Shown here: in pieces, positions 26,798 to 35,833 of the stretch
How the letters are laid out: each line of letters begins with the position of its first letter
How positions within the stretch are numbered: the stretch's first letter is position 1
Assembly (NCBI GenBank): GCA_900541015.1
Contig: UQIB01000008.1
Span: forward strand, 12,623 to 76,622
DNA: 64,000 nucleotides
Direction: 5' to 3'
Origin: an uncultured Collinsella sp.
GTDB lineage: Bacteria; Actinomycetota; Coriobacteriia; Coriobacteriales; Coriobacteriaceae
Made by a program: the position numbers and the translations under genes
The notes under the pieces: model-generated
The model's input: the letters and a program-made list of their open reading frames with translations, nothing else
Database searches by the model: none
What the model was told of the DNA's origin: nothing

Positions 26798-27931
26798 ATG
26801 CAGCAGCTCACCGAACGAGAAAAGAAACGCATCCAGCGGTACTGCATGTACCCCAAGATCGCAGCGACCGCACTCATCATGTCGTTCGTAGCATGCCTGT
26901 TGATGTTGCCGCTCCAAATGATCAACGATATCGCGTTCCACCAAAAGGAATTCCAACCCGCGGGCATATATACCGCCATCGCACTCACCGTAATCGAGCT
27001 CGCCATCTTTTGCTATTGCGCCCTTGCACCACGCTTTGGGATGCAGGGCAAACAGTGGAAGGAGCTGCAGGGCAGGCTTGCGGTAGCCCAGACCAACAAG
27101 GACCGTTCCGCGGAGGTCGCCGGCGTACTTGCCACGCAAGCTGCCGGCCGCCTGCTCAAGAACAGCGACAACGATCTCGCGCGCAACCTGGGCGGTGCCG
27201 CCGAGGTCGCCAGCGCCGTAGGGGCAGTCGCCACGGCGGCAGACGTGCTGGCTGAAACCTCGAGCAATGCCGAGGCCATGGCAAACGCATACGGCGTGAC
27301 GATCCCAAGCGTCAAGAAGCAGATCATGGCTCTCGCGGTGTTGCCCGTCATTGTGCTGCTTGGCGTCTACATCCCGCAGTTTGTCCAGGGAAATAACGAG
27401 CTTCAGGCAAGAAAGGCTGCAGCCGCCGAGCAGCTCGCCATCGCGCAAGATGCCTTGGAGCCCGTGTGCGAACGCGTCGCGGCAGACGACCCATACGAGT
27501 CGTATCACGACTACGGCTACCGCATTATCGGCTATCTGCGCGATAACGACCTCGGCGCTCAAGCAGCCTATGTCTACCTTTCTTTTGATGCAGATGGCAT
27601 GCTCACGGACGTCGATTACACCAGTCAGATCGACCCCGAGGCAAGCCTTGCAGACAACCTCGCCCGCGCCGAGCAGGATATCGCGACGCTCTGCGCCCCG
27701 CTCTACGGGCTGGACATTTCCGTTGCCACACCGGGCCTCCTCACGCCATGCAGCCTGTCGGATGAATTTAAACAGGCATTTTTAGCCGGATCCTTATATG
27801 AAGAAATCAGCATCAAGACGGAGGACGAATCTATCAAGTCGTACTACACCTTTGACACCGAGCCCAAGGAGGAGTTCGACGAATACACCCACCCGGAAAT
27901 TAGGCTCATGCTCTCTGCAAAGAAGAACTAA
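26798..27931 (+). CDS. Membrane protein of unknown function
   Basis: This protein of about 377 residues has membrane helices near 25-50, 62-85 and 175-195. Between the second and third is an Ala-rich stretch with LARNLGGAAEVASAVGAVATAADVLAET in two runs, which could form an amphipathic helix. The C-terminal ~170 residues are probably extracytoplasmic and acidic, beginning with a helical segment near QGNNELQARKAAAAEQL. No domain is recognised. ATG 26798 has GAGG upstream; ATG 26780 is possible. The gene is bracketed by two inverted PE copies at 26391 and 27974. Confidence 0.75.
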   Translation: MQQLTEREKKRIQRYCMYPKIAATALIMSFVACLLMLPLQMINDIAFHQKEFQPAGIYTAIALTVIELAIFCYCALAPRFGMQGKQWKELQGRLAVAQTNKDRSAEVAGVLATQAAGRLLKNSDNDLARNLGGAAEVASAVGAVATAADVLAETSSNAEAMANAYGVTIPSVKKQIMALAVLPVIVLLGVYIPQFVQGNNELQARKAAAAEQLAIAQDALEPVCERVAADDPYESYHDYGYRIIGYLRDNDLGAQAAYVYLSFDADGMLTDVDYTSQIDPEASLADNLARAEQDIATLCAPLYGLDISVATPGLLTPCSLSDEFKQAFLAGSLYEEISIKTEDESIKSYYTFDTEPKEEFDEYTHPEIRLMLSAKKN

Positions 27932-27973
27932 AGGCTTACGCTCTAATTGCCGCTCGCAAACATCGTCTATATC

Positions 27974-28157
27974 TCGAGGTCTAATACTTTTCCGAGAAGT
28001 GAACGGCTGTATTTGGACCCCCGAAGCATCGACATTCTCTGACGCCAAAACCGCAGGATTCAACAATCAAAACCGCTGGAAATTGCATCTCAAAAGTGTC
28101 GACGCTTCGGGGGTCCATTTTGACTCGTTCACTTCTCGGAAAAGTATTAGACCTCGA
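27974..28157. repeat. Palindromic element PE, copy 3 (184 bp), inverted orientation
   Basis: The 32-base ends (27974-28005 and 28126-28157) are perfect inverted copies containing TAATACTTTTCCGAG. Inner arms GACCCCCGAAGCATCGACA and GTGTCGACGCTTCGGGGGTC also pair. The loop carries AAAACCGCAGGATT and AAAACCGCTGGAAATT, the reverse complement of the loop repeats in copies 1 and 2, so this copy is flipped. Confidence 0.9.
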
Positions 28158-28174
28158 ATTCACAAGCCGCTCAA

Positions 28175-28202
28175 TGTGACAAAGGAACCGTCCCTTGTCA
28201 CA
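28175..28202. terminator. Hairpin directly after the MacB-like gene
   Basis: TGTGACAAAGGAACC and GTCCCTTGTCACA form an imperfect stem ending at the stop codon of the minus-strand ABC gene (28203). The position fits a terminator, but the T-tract is poor. Confidence 0.5.
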
Positions 28203-31200
28203 TTATTCAGAGCGCAGGGCCTCCACGGGATCCTTCCTGGATGCGCTGCGGGCCGGCAGCAGGCCAGCGACAACCGTCAGCAGTACCGAAATTGCAATGA
28301 GCACCAGCGCATCCTGCACGGGCAGGCTCATCAGATTGGGCACCTGTTTGGCAGCAAGCGCCCAGGCATTAACCGGAAAGCTCACGGCCACCACGACGAC
28401 AATGGCAAAGACGCCGGCGATGAGGCCTTCGATAAAGGTCTCGGCATTGAATACGTTGGCCACGTTGCGCTTCGACGCGCCGATCGCGCGCAGGATGCCA
28501 ATCTCCTTCTTGCGCTCCAGCACGCTGATGTAGGTGATGATGCCGATCATGATGGAGCTCACCACCAGGCTGATACTCACGAATGCGATGAGCACCAAGC
28601 TGATGGTGTTCACGATGTCGGTCACCGAGCCCATGATGATACCCATGTAGTCGGTGTACGAGATTGCCTGTTCATCGTGACCAGCGGCTTTGACCTGCTT
28701 GTTGTACGCATCGATATGGTCGAGCACGCGCTCCTTGGCCTCAAAGTCGCGCGGGAAAATCTTGACCGAGATGGGGTCTGCCTCGTCTGCATAGCCCAGC
28801 GTGGTCAGGTTGTTGTCGTGGGTGAGTTTCGACGCCTTCGCATAGCTCATCATGAGCGAGCTCAGGTCCTCGGCGTCCATGTTGAAGTGAATGGCATGAG
28901 CAAAGGCACTCGCATCCACGCGCATGGCGCTCGCCAGGCTAGCAAAACTCGACGACATCCGCGTCGCCATCTGGCCCATGAGCCCTGCTGCGCCTGCCTT
29001 GAGCTGAGCTGACACCGTCGCCGCAATCTGATCGCTGATCGACTTCATCATCTGATCCATAGCCTGCTGCAGATACGGAGCCAGCTGCTTTTGCACATAG
29101 TCGGTCATCGCCTGCTGCAGGCGCTCGGCCAGGGCATCGCCGCCGAGCGCTTTGAGCTGGGCCAGGATTTGCTGGGCTGCCGCATCATTCTCAAGATACG
29201 CCGAGAACGCGGCGGCAAGCTTTGACGCGTCCTTAAGATCATCGGGTGTCAGCGCCTTAAACTGATCAGACTGCAAAAAGCCCTCAAACAGCTGGTTGGC
29301 TAGCGTTCCCACCTGCTGCATTTGCTCGGGCGTGAGTTCCAGACCGTCAAAGATACCCGAGAAATCTGGGGCCGGCGCTTTGGCCATGATGTCGCTGAAG
29401 TCGATGTCCCTACCAACGCCCGAAAGGTCAATATCCAGCCCGGACAAATCAAGACCCGACAGGTCCATACCGCCGGCAACACCCGAGAGCGCAGACGCAT
29501 CGAACGAGAACGCGCTCTTGAGCGCCGCCTCGTCCACACTGAACATGCTGCCCAGATCCACGCCTTGCTTGGCCTCGCCCTGCAGTTCATCGAAAGACTT
29601 GCCGGTAAACACATCTGTCTCGGGGTGGGCAAGCTGCTCTTGCACAATCTGCGAATCGGCGGCGCGCTCCATAAGCCGGCGAGTCAGCGCATGTGTATAG
29701 GCAATGCCCGGAGACAACGCGCTCGCATTGGCCGTCTCGTTAGGTCGCACCACGCCCACAATGTGCACGTCGATACCGTCGGCAACCTTGGCAGCCATAA
29801 AGTCGGCGTCGCCAGACATGTCGGTCCACATGCCGGTCTCTTCGTTTTTACGATAGGCATCGGCCGGCGACAGCATCTTAAACGTCGTGGACAACGCATC
29901 GTCGTAGGTAAAGTCGGTACCGGTCTCGGGCGTTTCGACCCCACCGTCGGCCGTCATAGCACTGTTAACCAGGTCGTTGAGCTCATCGATATCCAGCGCA
30001 CCGATGCTATAGAGCGTGTAGTCGCCCACCGTACCGCGACTCGAAAGCACCATCACGGCTTCGTTGGCGGACGTGGGCCAGTGACCGGCGACGACATCGT
30101 ACTGGCTGTCGAGCAGACTCTGGTCGTCGATCATCTCGTTAAAGACCGAGGTTCCCATGGATTCCATGCTCACCGTTGCCGCCGAACTTGCGCCTCCGCT
30201 CATGGCCTCGGTCATGGCGTTGGGCACCAGCCGGACGGGCTTCTCGTCGCCCTTGCCGGCACGATAGACAACCGGCGATACACCGTAGCCGTACTGGATG
30301 GCGTTGACTTCTTTATCGATGCCGTCGCCACCGGCATCGAGCCATGCCTTAAAGCTCGTCATGTCGTTGGACTTAACGCTCGCAAACATATCCTTTACGG
30401 CCGTGACCACGGGGATCTTATCGGTTCCCTTAGCTTTGCCACCGGTACCGTCGGACAAATCCCCGCCGTTGGACGCCTCATCATCCGCAGCCCCCTGTCC
30501 GCCCATCATGGACGACAGGTCGTAATCCTGCTTGGAAATGGTGAGCGGGTAGCTCGAAAGCGTATCCTCCTCGACCTTCTTGATGTAGCCGTTTACGCCA
30601 TTGGACAGCGCCAGAATCGCCGCGATACCGATAATGCCAATCGAGCCCGCAAAGGCAGTCATGGCCGTGCGGCCCTTCTTGGTCATGAGATTTCGGGCAG
30701 AAAGCCCCAGCGCCGTCACAAAGCTCATCGAGGTTTTGCGCGTAGGCTTGGCCTCGCGGCGCGTGGCCTTGGCAACATCGAAGGGGTCGGAATCGTCGGT
30801 GATCTTGCCGTCCGCCAGGTTGACGATGCGCGTGGCGTACTGGTACGCCAGCTCGGGATTGTGCGTGACCATAATAACCAGACGGTCGCGTGCCACGTCC
30901 TTGAGCAGGTCCATGACCTGTACGGATGTCGTTGAATCCAAAGCGCCGGTCGGCTCGTCGGCCAGCACAATCTCGGGATCGTTGATCAGCGCACGGGCGA
31001 TGGCCACACGCTGCATCTGCCCGCCCGAAAGTTGGCTCGGGCGCTTGTTAACGTGCTCGCCCAGGCCGACTTTCTCCAACGCCTCGCGCGCACGCTGGCG
31101 GCGCTCGGCATGCCCCACGCCCGTAAGCGTGAGCGCCAGCTCCACGTTTTCCAAAATGGTCTGATGCGGAATGAGGTTATAGCTCTGGAACACAAAGCCG

Positions 31201-31454
31201 ATGCGGTTGTTGCGATAGGCATCCCAATCGCGATCGTGAAAATCCTTGGTCGAGATGCCGTCGATCAGCAGGTCGCCGGAATCGAAATGATCGAGCCCAC
31301 CGATAACGTTGAGCATCGTGGTTTTACCCGAGCCCGAAGGACCCAGAATGGCCACGAACTCGTTATCGCGAAAAGATAGGCTTACGCTGTCGAGCGCCAC
31401 CTGCGTAAACGACTGCGTAACGTACCTTTTGCAAATACCTTTGAGCTCCAACAT
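28203..31454 (-). CDS. MacB-like ABC transporter, ATPase-permease fusion
   Basis: This 1083-residue single-chain exporter has an ABC ATPase at residues 1-225 (Walker A GPSGSGKT near 39, signature LSGGQMQRVAIARAL, Walker B IVLADEPTGALD). A linker, then the first permease helix near 265, a very large extracytoplasmic region (about 290-900) and three helices at the C-terminus with an FtsX core (ISLVLIAFVSISLVVSSIMI, then ILRAIGASKRNVANVF) follow. The extracytoplasmic region contains a long alpha-helical part with repeated LDLSGLDL-type and QQAM segments. Likely roles are export of a lipoprotein, peptide or antibiotic. ATG 31454 was chosen; TTG 31463 sits too close to AGAGG. Confidence 0.9.
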   Translation of the reverse strand: MLELKGICKRYVTQSFTQVALDSVSLSFRDNEFVAILGPSGSGKTTMLNVIGGLDHFDSGDLLIDGISTKDFHDRDWDAYRNNRIGFVFQSYNLIPHQTILENVELALTLTGVGHAERRQRAREALEKVGLGEHVNKRPSQLSGGQMQRVAIARALINDPEIVLADEPTGALDSTTSVQVMDLLKDVARDRLVIMVTHNPELAYQYATRIVNLADGKITDDSDPFDVAKATRREAKPTRKTSMSFVTALGLSARNLMTKKGRTAMTAFAGSIGIIGIAAILALSNGVNGYIKKVEEDTLSSYPLTISKQDYDLSSMMGGQGAADDEASNGGDLSDGTGGKAKGTDKIPVVTAVKDMFASVKSNDMTSFKAWLDAGGDGIDKEVNAIQYGYGVSPVVYRAGKGDEKPVRLVPNAMTEAMSGGASSAATVSMESMGTSVFNEMIDDQSLLDSQYDVVAGHWPTSANEAVMVLSSRGTVGDYTLYSIGALDIDELNDLVNSAMTADGGVETPETGTDFTYDDALSTTFKMLSPADAYRKNEETGMWTDMSGDADFMAAKVADGIDVHIVGVVRPNETANASALSPGIAYTHALTRRLMERAADSQIVQEQLAHPETDVFTGKSFDELQGEAKQGVDLGSMFSVDEAALKSAFSFDASALSGVAGGMDLSGLDLSGLDIDLSGVGRDIDFSDIMAKAPAPDFSGIFDGLELTPEQMQQVGTLANQLFEGFLQSDQFKALTPDDLKDASKLAAAFSAYLENDAAAQQILAQLKALGGDALAERLQQAMTDYVQKQLAPYLQQAMDQMMKSISDQIAATVSAQLKAGAAGLMGQMATRMSSSFASLASAMRVDASAFAHAIHFNMDAEDLSSLMMSYAKASKLTHDNNLTTLGYADEADPISVKIFPRDFEAKERVLDHIDAYNKQVKAAGHDEQAISYTDYMGIIMGSVTDIVNTISLVLIAFVSISLVVSSIMIGIITYISVLERKKEIGILRAIGASKRNVANVFNAETFIEGLIAGVFAIVVVVAVSFPVNAWALAAKQVPNLMSLPVQDALVLIAISVLLTVVAGLLPARSASRKDPVEALRSE

Positions 31455-31600
31455 GGACGGCAACCTCTCCCACGCGGGCGCACTTGCCCGCTCTCCCCCG
31501 CCGTTCGTATTCGACGCGTTTGTCCTACTCTATCCCCATTTTTTGCCGGAACCAGTGAGGAATCTAACGAACCGCGCCAAAAAAACGAACGGGACGGCAC

Positions 31601-31631
31601 CCAAAAGAAGAGGTCCCGAGCGGGACCTCTA
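31601..31631 (-). terminator. Terminator of the CD1871A-4Fe4S-TlpA operon
   Basis: AGAGGTCCC (31609-31617) pairs with GGGACCTCT (31622-31630). On the minus strand the stem is followed by TCTTTTGG. It lies about 80 bases beyond the TlpA stop codon. Confidence 0.75.
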
Positions 31632-31709
31632 TATGGTGGAGTTTATCTTGAAAGGTAGCGGACTACTTCGCACAGCGACACACGATCCTCGCTATGCTTT
31701 ACGCGTTTC

Positions 31710-32681
31710 CTACTGCTCGCTATTCGCAATCGCCTGATCGATCAGCTTGTCGAGTGCTGCGCGCTGCTCGGCGGAGCTGATGGCTCCCACGATTGGATCC
31801 CCTACGATGTTGCCATTCTGATCGATGACATACGTCGTCGGGAACGAGAACAGATTTGACGTAAACTTGCCGGCCTCGCTATCCGACTTGAACCAGATGT
31901 TCTTATATGTCACGCCCTTCTTGCTCAGCACGTCCTTGGCATCTGCAATCTCGCCCTTGTTGCCATCGAGCGTAAAGGAATTGACGCCCACGACCTGGCC
32001 GCCCTTCTTGGCAAGCTCCTGATTCAATTTCTCAAGATCGCCCAGCTCGCCCACGCACGGCTTGCATGTAGTGAACCAGAAGTTCATGACGGTGACCTTG
32101 TTCTTAGAGAACAGCTCGTCGCTGTTCACGTCGTTGCCGTCCAAGTCCTTGCCCGTAAAGCTGGGGAACTTCGTCGCCTCGCTCGAAGCATTGGCACCAG
32201 CCGTCATGCCAGCGGTCGAAGCGTCGACGCTCTCGCCTGCACTCGGCGTGCTTCCACAGCCGGGGAACTCCTTCTCCAGGCTCTCGAGCTTGTCCTCGAT
32301 CTCCTTAATCTGCTGTGCACCGGCCTTGAGTGTCTTAAGCTCATCCGCCGTGAACTCATCCTTGGCGCCGTCGATGGTCTTGAGCAGAAAATCGCCGTAA
32401 TTGCTGCCGTCCTCAATCATTGCCGAGTCTTTATTTGCCGCATTGAATACCTTTTCCCACAGCGCGTTATCACTCGAAAAGATCTCGTTCTCCTTCTGCA
32501 TGAGCTTCGCATACAGCTCGGCGGCCTCGTCGGCATTGGCCGGCTTCTGCGCAGTGAGTTCTGCAATCTTAGGATCGGAGCTCGCAGATTCGCTCGCATT
32601 GCCACCGGGCGCCGAACATGCCACAAGGCACAAGGCCAATACCGGCACCATAAACAGGGCCGCAATCTTAGAAAGCTTCAT
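31710..32681 (-). CDS. TlpA/thioredoxin-fold lipoprotein
   Basis: This 323-residue exported lipoprotein has signal peptide MKLSKIAALFMVPVLALC with lipobox LVAC, then an acidic helical region of about 140 residues. A TlpA-type thioredoxin domain from about 170 carries the redox motif WFTTCKPC and the cis-Pro loop SFPTTYVID. It reduces or isomerises disulfides on the outer face of the membrane. Electrons probably come from the 4Fe-4S membrane protein encoded upstream at 29 bases. ATG 32681 has GGAGGA seven bases upstream. A terminator follows. Confidence 0.9.
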   Translation of the reverse strand: MKLSKIAALFMVPVLALCLVACSAPGGNASESASSDPKIAELTAQKPANADEAAELYAKLMQKENEIFSSDNALWEKVFNAANKDSAMIEDGSNYGDFLLKTIDGAKDEFTADELKTLKAGAQQIKEIEDKLESLEKEFPGCGSTPSAGESVDASTAGMTAGANASSEATKFPSFTGKDLDGNDVNSDELFSKNKVTVMNFWFTTCKPCVGELGDLEKLNQELAKKGGQVVGVNSFTLDGNKGEIADAKDVLSKKGVTYKNIWFKSDSEAGKFTSNLFSFPTTYVIDQNGNIVGDPIVGAISSAEQRAALDKLIDQAIANSEQ

Positions 32682-32710
32682 AGTCATTCCTCCGTTTTGT
32701 CGAAGCTTGT

Positions 32711-33613
32711 TTACTTTTTATCGGCGGTCAAGGGGAGCTTTTCCGCCGACACATCCAGGCCATAGCGATAGCTGATGGCATCGACGGGACAGGCCCCGAT
32801 GCACTTTCCGCACCGGATACATTCGGCATGATTGGGCGCCCGGACCACATCAACGTCCATCTGACAAACCCTTGAACACTTGCCGCACGAGACGCATTTG
32901 CACGCGTCGACCTGAATCCCCAACAAGGACACCTTATTCATGAGCGCATAGAATGCGCCGAGTGGACAAATCCATTTGCAGAAGGGGCGGTAGAACAAAA
33001 CGCTCAGCACTACCACGGCAATGAGAACGGCAAGTTTCCAAGTAAAGAGATGTCCCAACGCAGATCGAATGCCGGCATTAGCAATGGCCAGCGGAATGGC
33101 GCCCTCGAGTACGCCCTGCGGACAGATGTACTTACAAAAGAACGGATCGCCCATCCCCACGTCGTTAACCACCAAGACGGGCAGCAGCACCACGGCAAAC
33201 AGCAGCACGACATACTTGATGTACGTGAGCGGCTTGAGCTTTTTCGTGGAGAACTTTTTGCCGGGAATCTTATGAAGCAGCTCCTGCAGCCAGCCAAACG
33301 GGCACAGAAAGCCGCATACAAAACGTCCCAGCAGCACGCCGAGCAAAATGAGCGTGCCGGTAACATAGTAAGAAAAGTTGAACTTGGATGAACCTACCAC
33401 CGACTGGAACGACCCGATGGGGCACGCACCCGATGCCGCGGGGCACGAATAGCAATTAAGTCCAGGTACGCAGACTGTTTTTCCCGCGCCTTGATAGATG
33501 CTTCCTTTGGCAAAGTTTGGCAGGTGAATATTGGTGACCAGCGTCGCCGCCGCCTGAATGAATCCTCGAAATCGGGCCAAAACATGCGACGCGGTGTTTT
33601 CTCTTTTATCCAA
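32711..33613 (-). CDS. Membrane 4Fe-4S ferredoxin protein (NapH/MauN-like)
   Basis: This 300-residue integral membrane protein has about five helices, CXXXCP motifs in the loops (FVCGFLCPFG, FFCKYICPQG, PFCKWICPLG) and a C-terminal double ferredoxin domain (CVSCGKCSRVCQ and CIRCGKCIGACP). It should pass electrons from cytoplasmic ferredoxins through the membrane, here plausibly to the TlpA protein. TTG 33613 is the probable start: it overlaps the stop codon of the CD1871A gene by eight bases and GGAG lies about 10 bases upstream. A longer frame to 33700 overlaps the CD1871A gene. Confidence 0.88.
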   Translation of the reverse strand: MDKRENTASHVLARFRGFIQAAATLVTNIHLPNFAKGSIYQGAGKTVCVPGLNCYSCPAASGACPIGSFQSVVGSSKFNFSYYVTGTLILLGVLLGRFVCGFLCPFGWLQELLHKIPGKKFSTKKLKPLTYIKYVVLLFAVVLLPVLVVNDVGMGDPFFCKYICPQGVLEGAIPLAIANAGIRSALGHLFTWKLAVLIAVVVLSVLFYRPFCKWICPLGAFYALMNKVSLLGIQVDACKCVSCGKCSRVCQMDVDVVRAPNHAECIRCGKCIGACPVDAISYRYGLDVSAEKLPLTADKK

Positions 33614-33752
33614 TTCCGATACACTCCAAGCACAGCCTAATCGCTTTGGCCAGCACGGCATCCGCCTCGCCACGCATAACACCAAAGCACACCATGGCAA
33701 CTCCGACGATCAACAAAGCGACCTGTACCATGGGTTTTACCGCTTTGAACAA
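33606..33752 (-). CDS. CD1871A-family CXXC peptide
   Basis: This 48-residue protein reads MFKAVKPMVQVALLIVGVAM and then continues to the C-terminus ...AIRLCLECIGIG. It has one membrane helix, an RGE motif and the CLEC (CXXC) motif before a GIG end. That is the pattern of the CD1871A small CXXC proteins that sit beside 4Fe-4S/TlpA pairs. The frame is too short for usual ORF cut-offs. TTG 33752 follows AAAGGAG by eight bases; GTG 33761 is an alternative. It heads the redox operon and overlaps the next gene. Function: probably a thiol carrier or membrane adaptor (inference). Confidence 0.85.
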   Translation of the reverse strand: MFKAVKPMVQVALLIVGVAMVCFGVMRGEADAVLAKAIRLCLECIGIG

Positions 33753-33842
33753 CTCGACCACTCCTTTCGTTACGCGACCATTGGACCATATCGACTATAA
33801 AATCCGTGTTAAGCGCGATTTGGAATGTGCAAGGAGACTGTT

Positions 33843-34517
33843 ATGCGTATTTTGATCGTCGAAGACGAGCGAGCACTGTGCGATGCAATCGCGCGCAGCT
33901 TGCGAAACTTGGCGTACAGCGTCGACTGCTGTCACGATGGACAGGAGGCACTCGACCTGCTGGGCGTCGAAGTCTTTGACCTCGTGGTGCTCGACCTCAA
34001 CCTTCCCCGTATCGATGGCATGACCGTGCTCAGGGAACTTAGGAAAACCGACTGCGAGACCAAGGTACTGATTCTGTCCGCACGTGGCGAAGTATCCGAT
34101 AAAGTCGCCGGACTCGATGCCGGCGCAAACGATTACCTTACCAAGCCGTTTCATCTTGACGAGCTTGCGGCAAGGATCCGCAGCCTTACCCTCAGGCGCT
34201 TCGCACAAAGCGACATAGTATTAACCTGCGGGAAGCTCCGCTTTGACACCAAGGCGCGCATCGCTTCCGTGGACAGCGAGGCTTTATCTCTTACGCGCAA
34301 GGAAACGGGAATCTTGGAATACCTGATGCTTAATCAGGGGCGTCCGGTAAGTCAAGAGGAGCTTATCGAGCACGTTTGGGATAGCAGCGTGAACAGCTTT
34401 AGCAACGCAACCCGCGTTCACATCTCGTCACTCCGCAAAAAGCTACGCAGCGCTTTGGGATACGACCCGATTCGCAATCGGATTGGAGAGGGCTACGTTA
34501 TGGAGGATAGCGAATGA
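33843..34517 (+). CDS. OmpR-family response regulator
   Basis: This 224-residue regulator has a receiver domain (RILIVEDERALC, phospho-acceptor Asp in VVLDLNLP near 52, Lys in TKPFHLDEL near 102) and an OmpR-type winged helix (SLTRKETGILEYLMLNQGR, HISSLRKKLRSALG, GEGYVM). It binds DNA when phosphorylated by the kinase encoded next, whose start overlaps its stop by four bases. It is divergent from the CD1871A-4Fe4S-TlpA operon across 90 bases, which may be its target. ATG 33843 follows AAGGAGA. Confidence 0.94.
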   Translation: MRILIVEDERALCDAIARSLRNLAYSVDCCHDGQEALDLLGVEVFDLVVLDLNLPRIDGMTVLRELRKTDCETKVLILSARGEVSDKVAGLDAGANDYLTKPFHLDELAARIRSLTLRRFAQSDIVLTCGKLRFDTKARIASVDSEALSLTRKETGILEYLMLNQGRPVSQEELIEHVWDSSVNSFSNATRVHISSLRKKLRSALGYDPIRNRIGEGYVMEDSE

Positions 34518-35665
34518 AAAGGCTTTCGCTGCAATGGCGCATAACGATTATGACGGCACTGCTGACGTGTGCGGCATGCGTGCTGACGAACTGCCTGGTC
34601 GGCTATACGGGCATGCGCTACATGGATGCCATCGGCAGCAACATCTCGGCCTTTAACGCAACCGGCGAAGATCCGTCCCAGGCGTTCGACCCAACGAAAG
34701 CGACCCCCGATGACAAGGTCACGATCGTCGTAAACGACGCACAGGAGTCTTTTGGCGCGACAGCCTGGTACATCACGGCTGGAGTCACACTCCTTGGCGG
34801 CGCGCTGGCATACTTTGTGAGCGGCCGTGCACTCAAACCGCTACGGGCTTTTGCAGCCCAGGTTGAGCGTGTGCAGCCTGACAACCTAAGCGAAATCAGA
34901 CTCAGTGAAGATGTGCCCACCGAGCTACAACGATGCAGCGCCTCTTTCAACGACATGATCGCCCGTCTTGGCGAAGGGTTCTCTGCACAGCATCAGTTTA
35001 CCGGCAACGCCGCACACGAGCTGCGCACCCCGCTCGCCCTTATGCAAGCACAGATTGAACTCTTCATCTCCGAGCACTCCGGACTGCAACCCGAAACAGC
35101 CGAGCTGCTCGGCCTGCTACAAGAACAAACCGAGCGCATGTCTCGAATGACCAAGGTATTGCTCGAGATGAGTGAGCTCCGCAGCGTTCCTTGCGAGGAC
35201 GATGTGGAACTTGGTCCCTTGTCCGAAGAAGTCCTCACCGACCTTGCGCCACTTGCCGAAAATAAGGGCATAGCCCTCAATTGTGCTGGAGACGCTTTAG
35301 TAATCGGAAGTGATACGCTCCTCTACCGGCTGGTGTTTAATCTGGTCGAAAACGCCATCCGTTACAGCCGCTCCGGCTCGACTGTCAGCGTCTCCATCAG
35401 CGACAGCGACAGCCACGTACTCCTGCGAGTCAAAGATGAGGGCCCGGGAATACCCAAACAGTACCGAGAGAGCATCTTCCAGCCGTTCTTTCGTCTAGAT
35501 AAATCCCGCAGCAGGGCATACGGCGGTGCAGGACTCGGGCTAGCGCTTGTTTGGGAGATTGCAACGCTTCACGGTGGCACGGTAGAGGTCGAAGCAAGTT
35601 CCGAGGACGGGACTACCATGCTCGTAAGCCTTCCAAAACGATCCGCAGCGTTAACCGAACAGTAA
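34514..35665 (+). CDS. Sensor histidine kinase
   Basis: This 383-residue membrane kinase has helix 1 near 11-33, an extracytoplasmic loop of about 45 residues, helix 2 near 80-98, HAMP, HisKA (TGNAAHELRTPLALMQAQIE near 166), and HATPase (NLVENAIRYS, DEGPGIP and GGAGLGLALV). It should phosphorylate the response regulator encoded upstream, with which it overlaps by four bases (ATGA). The small external loop suggests sensing in or at the membrane. The pair may respond to redox or envelope state given the divergent redox operon (inference). Confidence 0.94.
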   Translation: MKRLSLQWRITIMTALLTCAACVLTNCLVGYTGMRYMDAIGSNISAFNATGEDPSQAFDPTKATPDDKVTIVVNDAQESFGATAWYITAGVTLLGGALAYFVSGRALKPLRAFAAQVERVQPDNLSEIRLSEDVPTELQRCSASFNDMIARLGEGFSAQHQFTGNAAHELRTPLALMQAQIELFISEHSGLQPETAELLGLLQEQTERMSRMTKVLLEMSELRSVPCEDDVELGPLSEEVLTDLAPLAENKGIALNCAGDALVIGSDTLLYRLVFNLVENAIRYSRSGSTVSVSISDSDSHVLLRVKDEGPGIPKQYRESIFQPFFRLDKSRSRAYGGAGLGLALVWEIATLHGGTVEVEASSEDGTTMLVSLPKRSAALTEQ

Positions 35666-35833
35666 AACTAGAACGAGGCCCAGTGGGTCCCGCCCTTACA
35701 AAACCCGAAGGCTTTCCATGTGTCTGTACTATGAGCCGTTGGGGAACCAGATGTCAACCAGCATGCCGAGCTCAGTCACCTCATCCTAGGGAAAGGAGCA
35801 AAGGGGCGTCACTGCTTTTGACGGTGCTCTTAG

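Noticed and set aside
29322..30935. 537-residue plus-strand open frame opposite the MacB-like gene
   Set aside because: Antisense shadow; the opposite strand has clear ABC and FtsX motifs.
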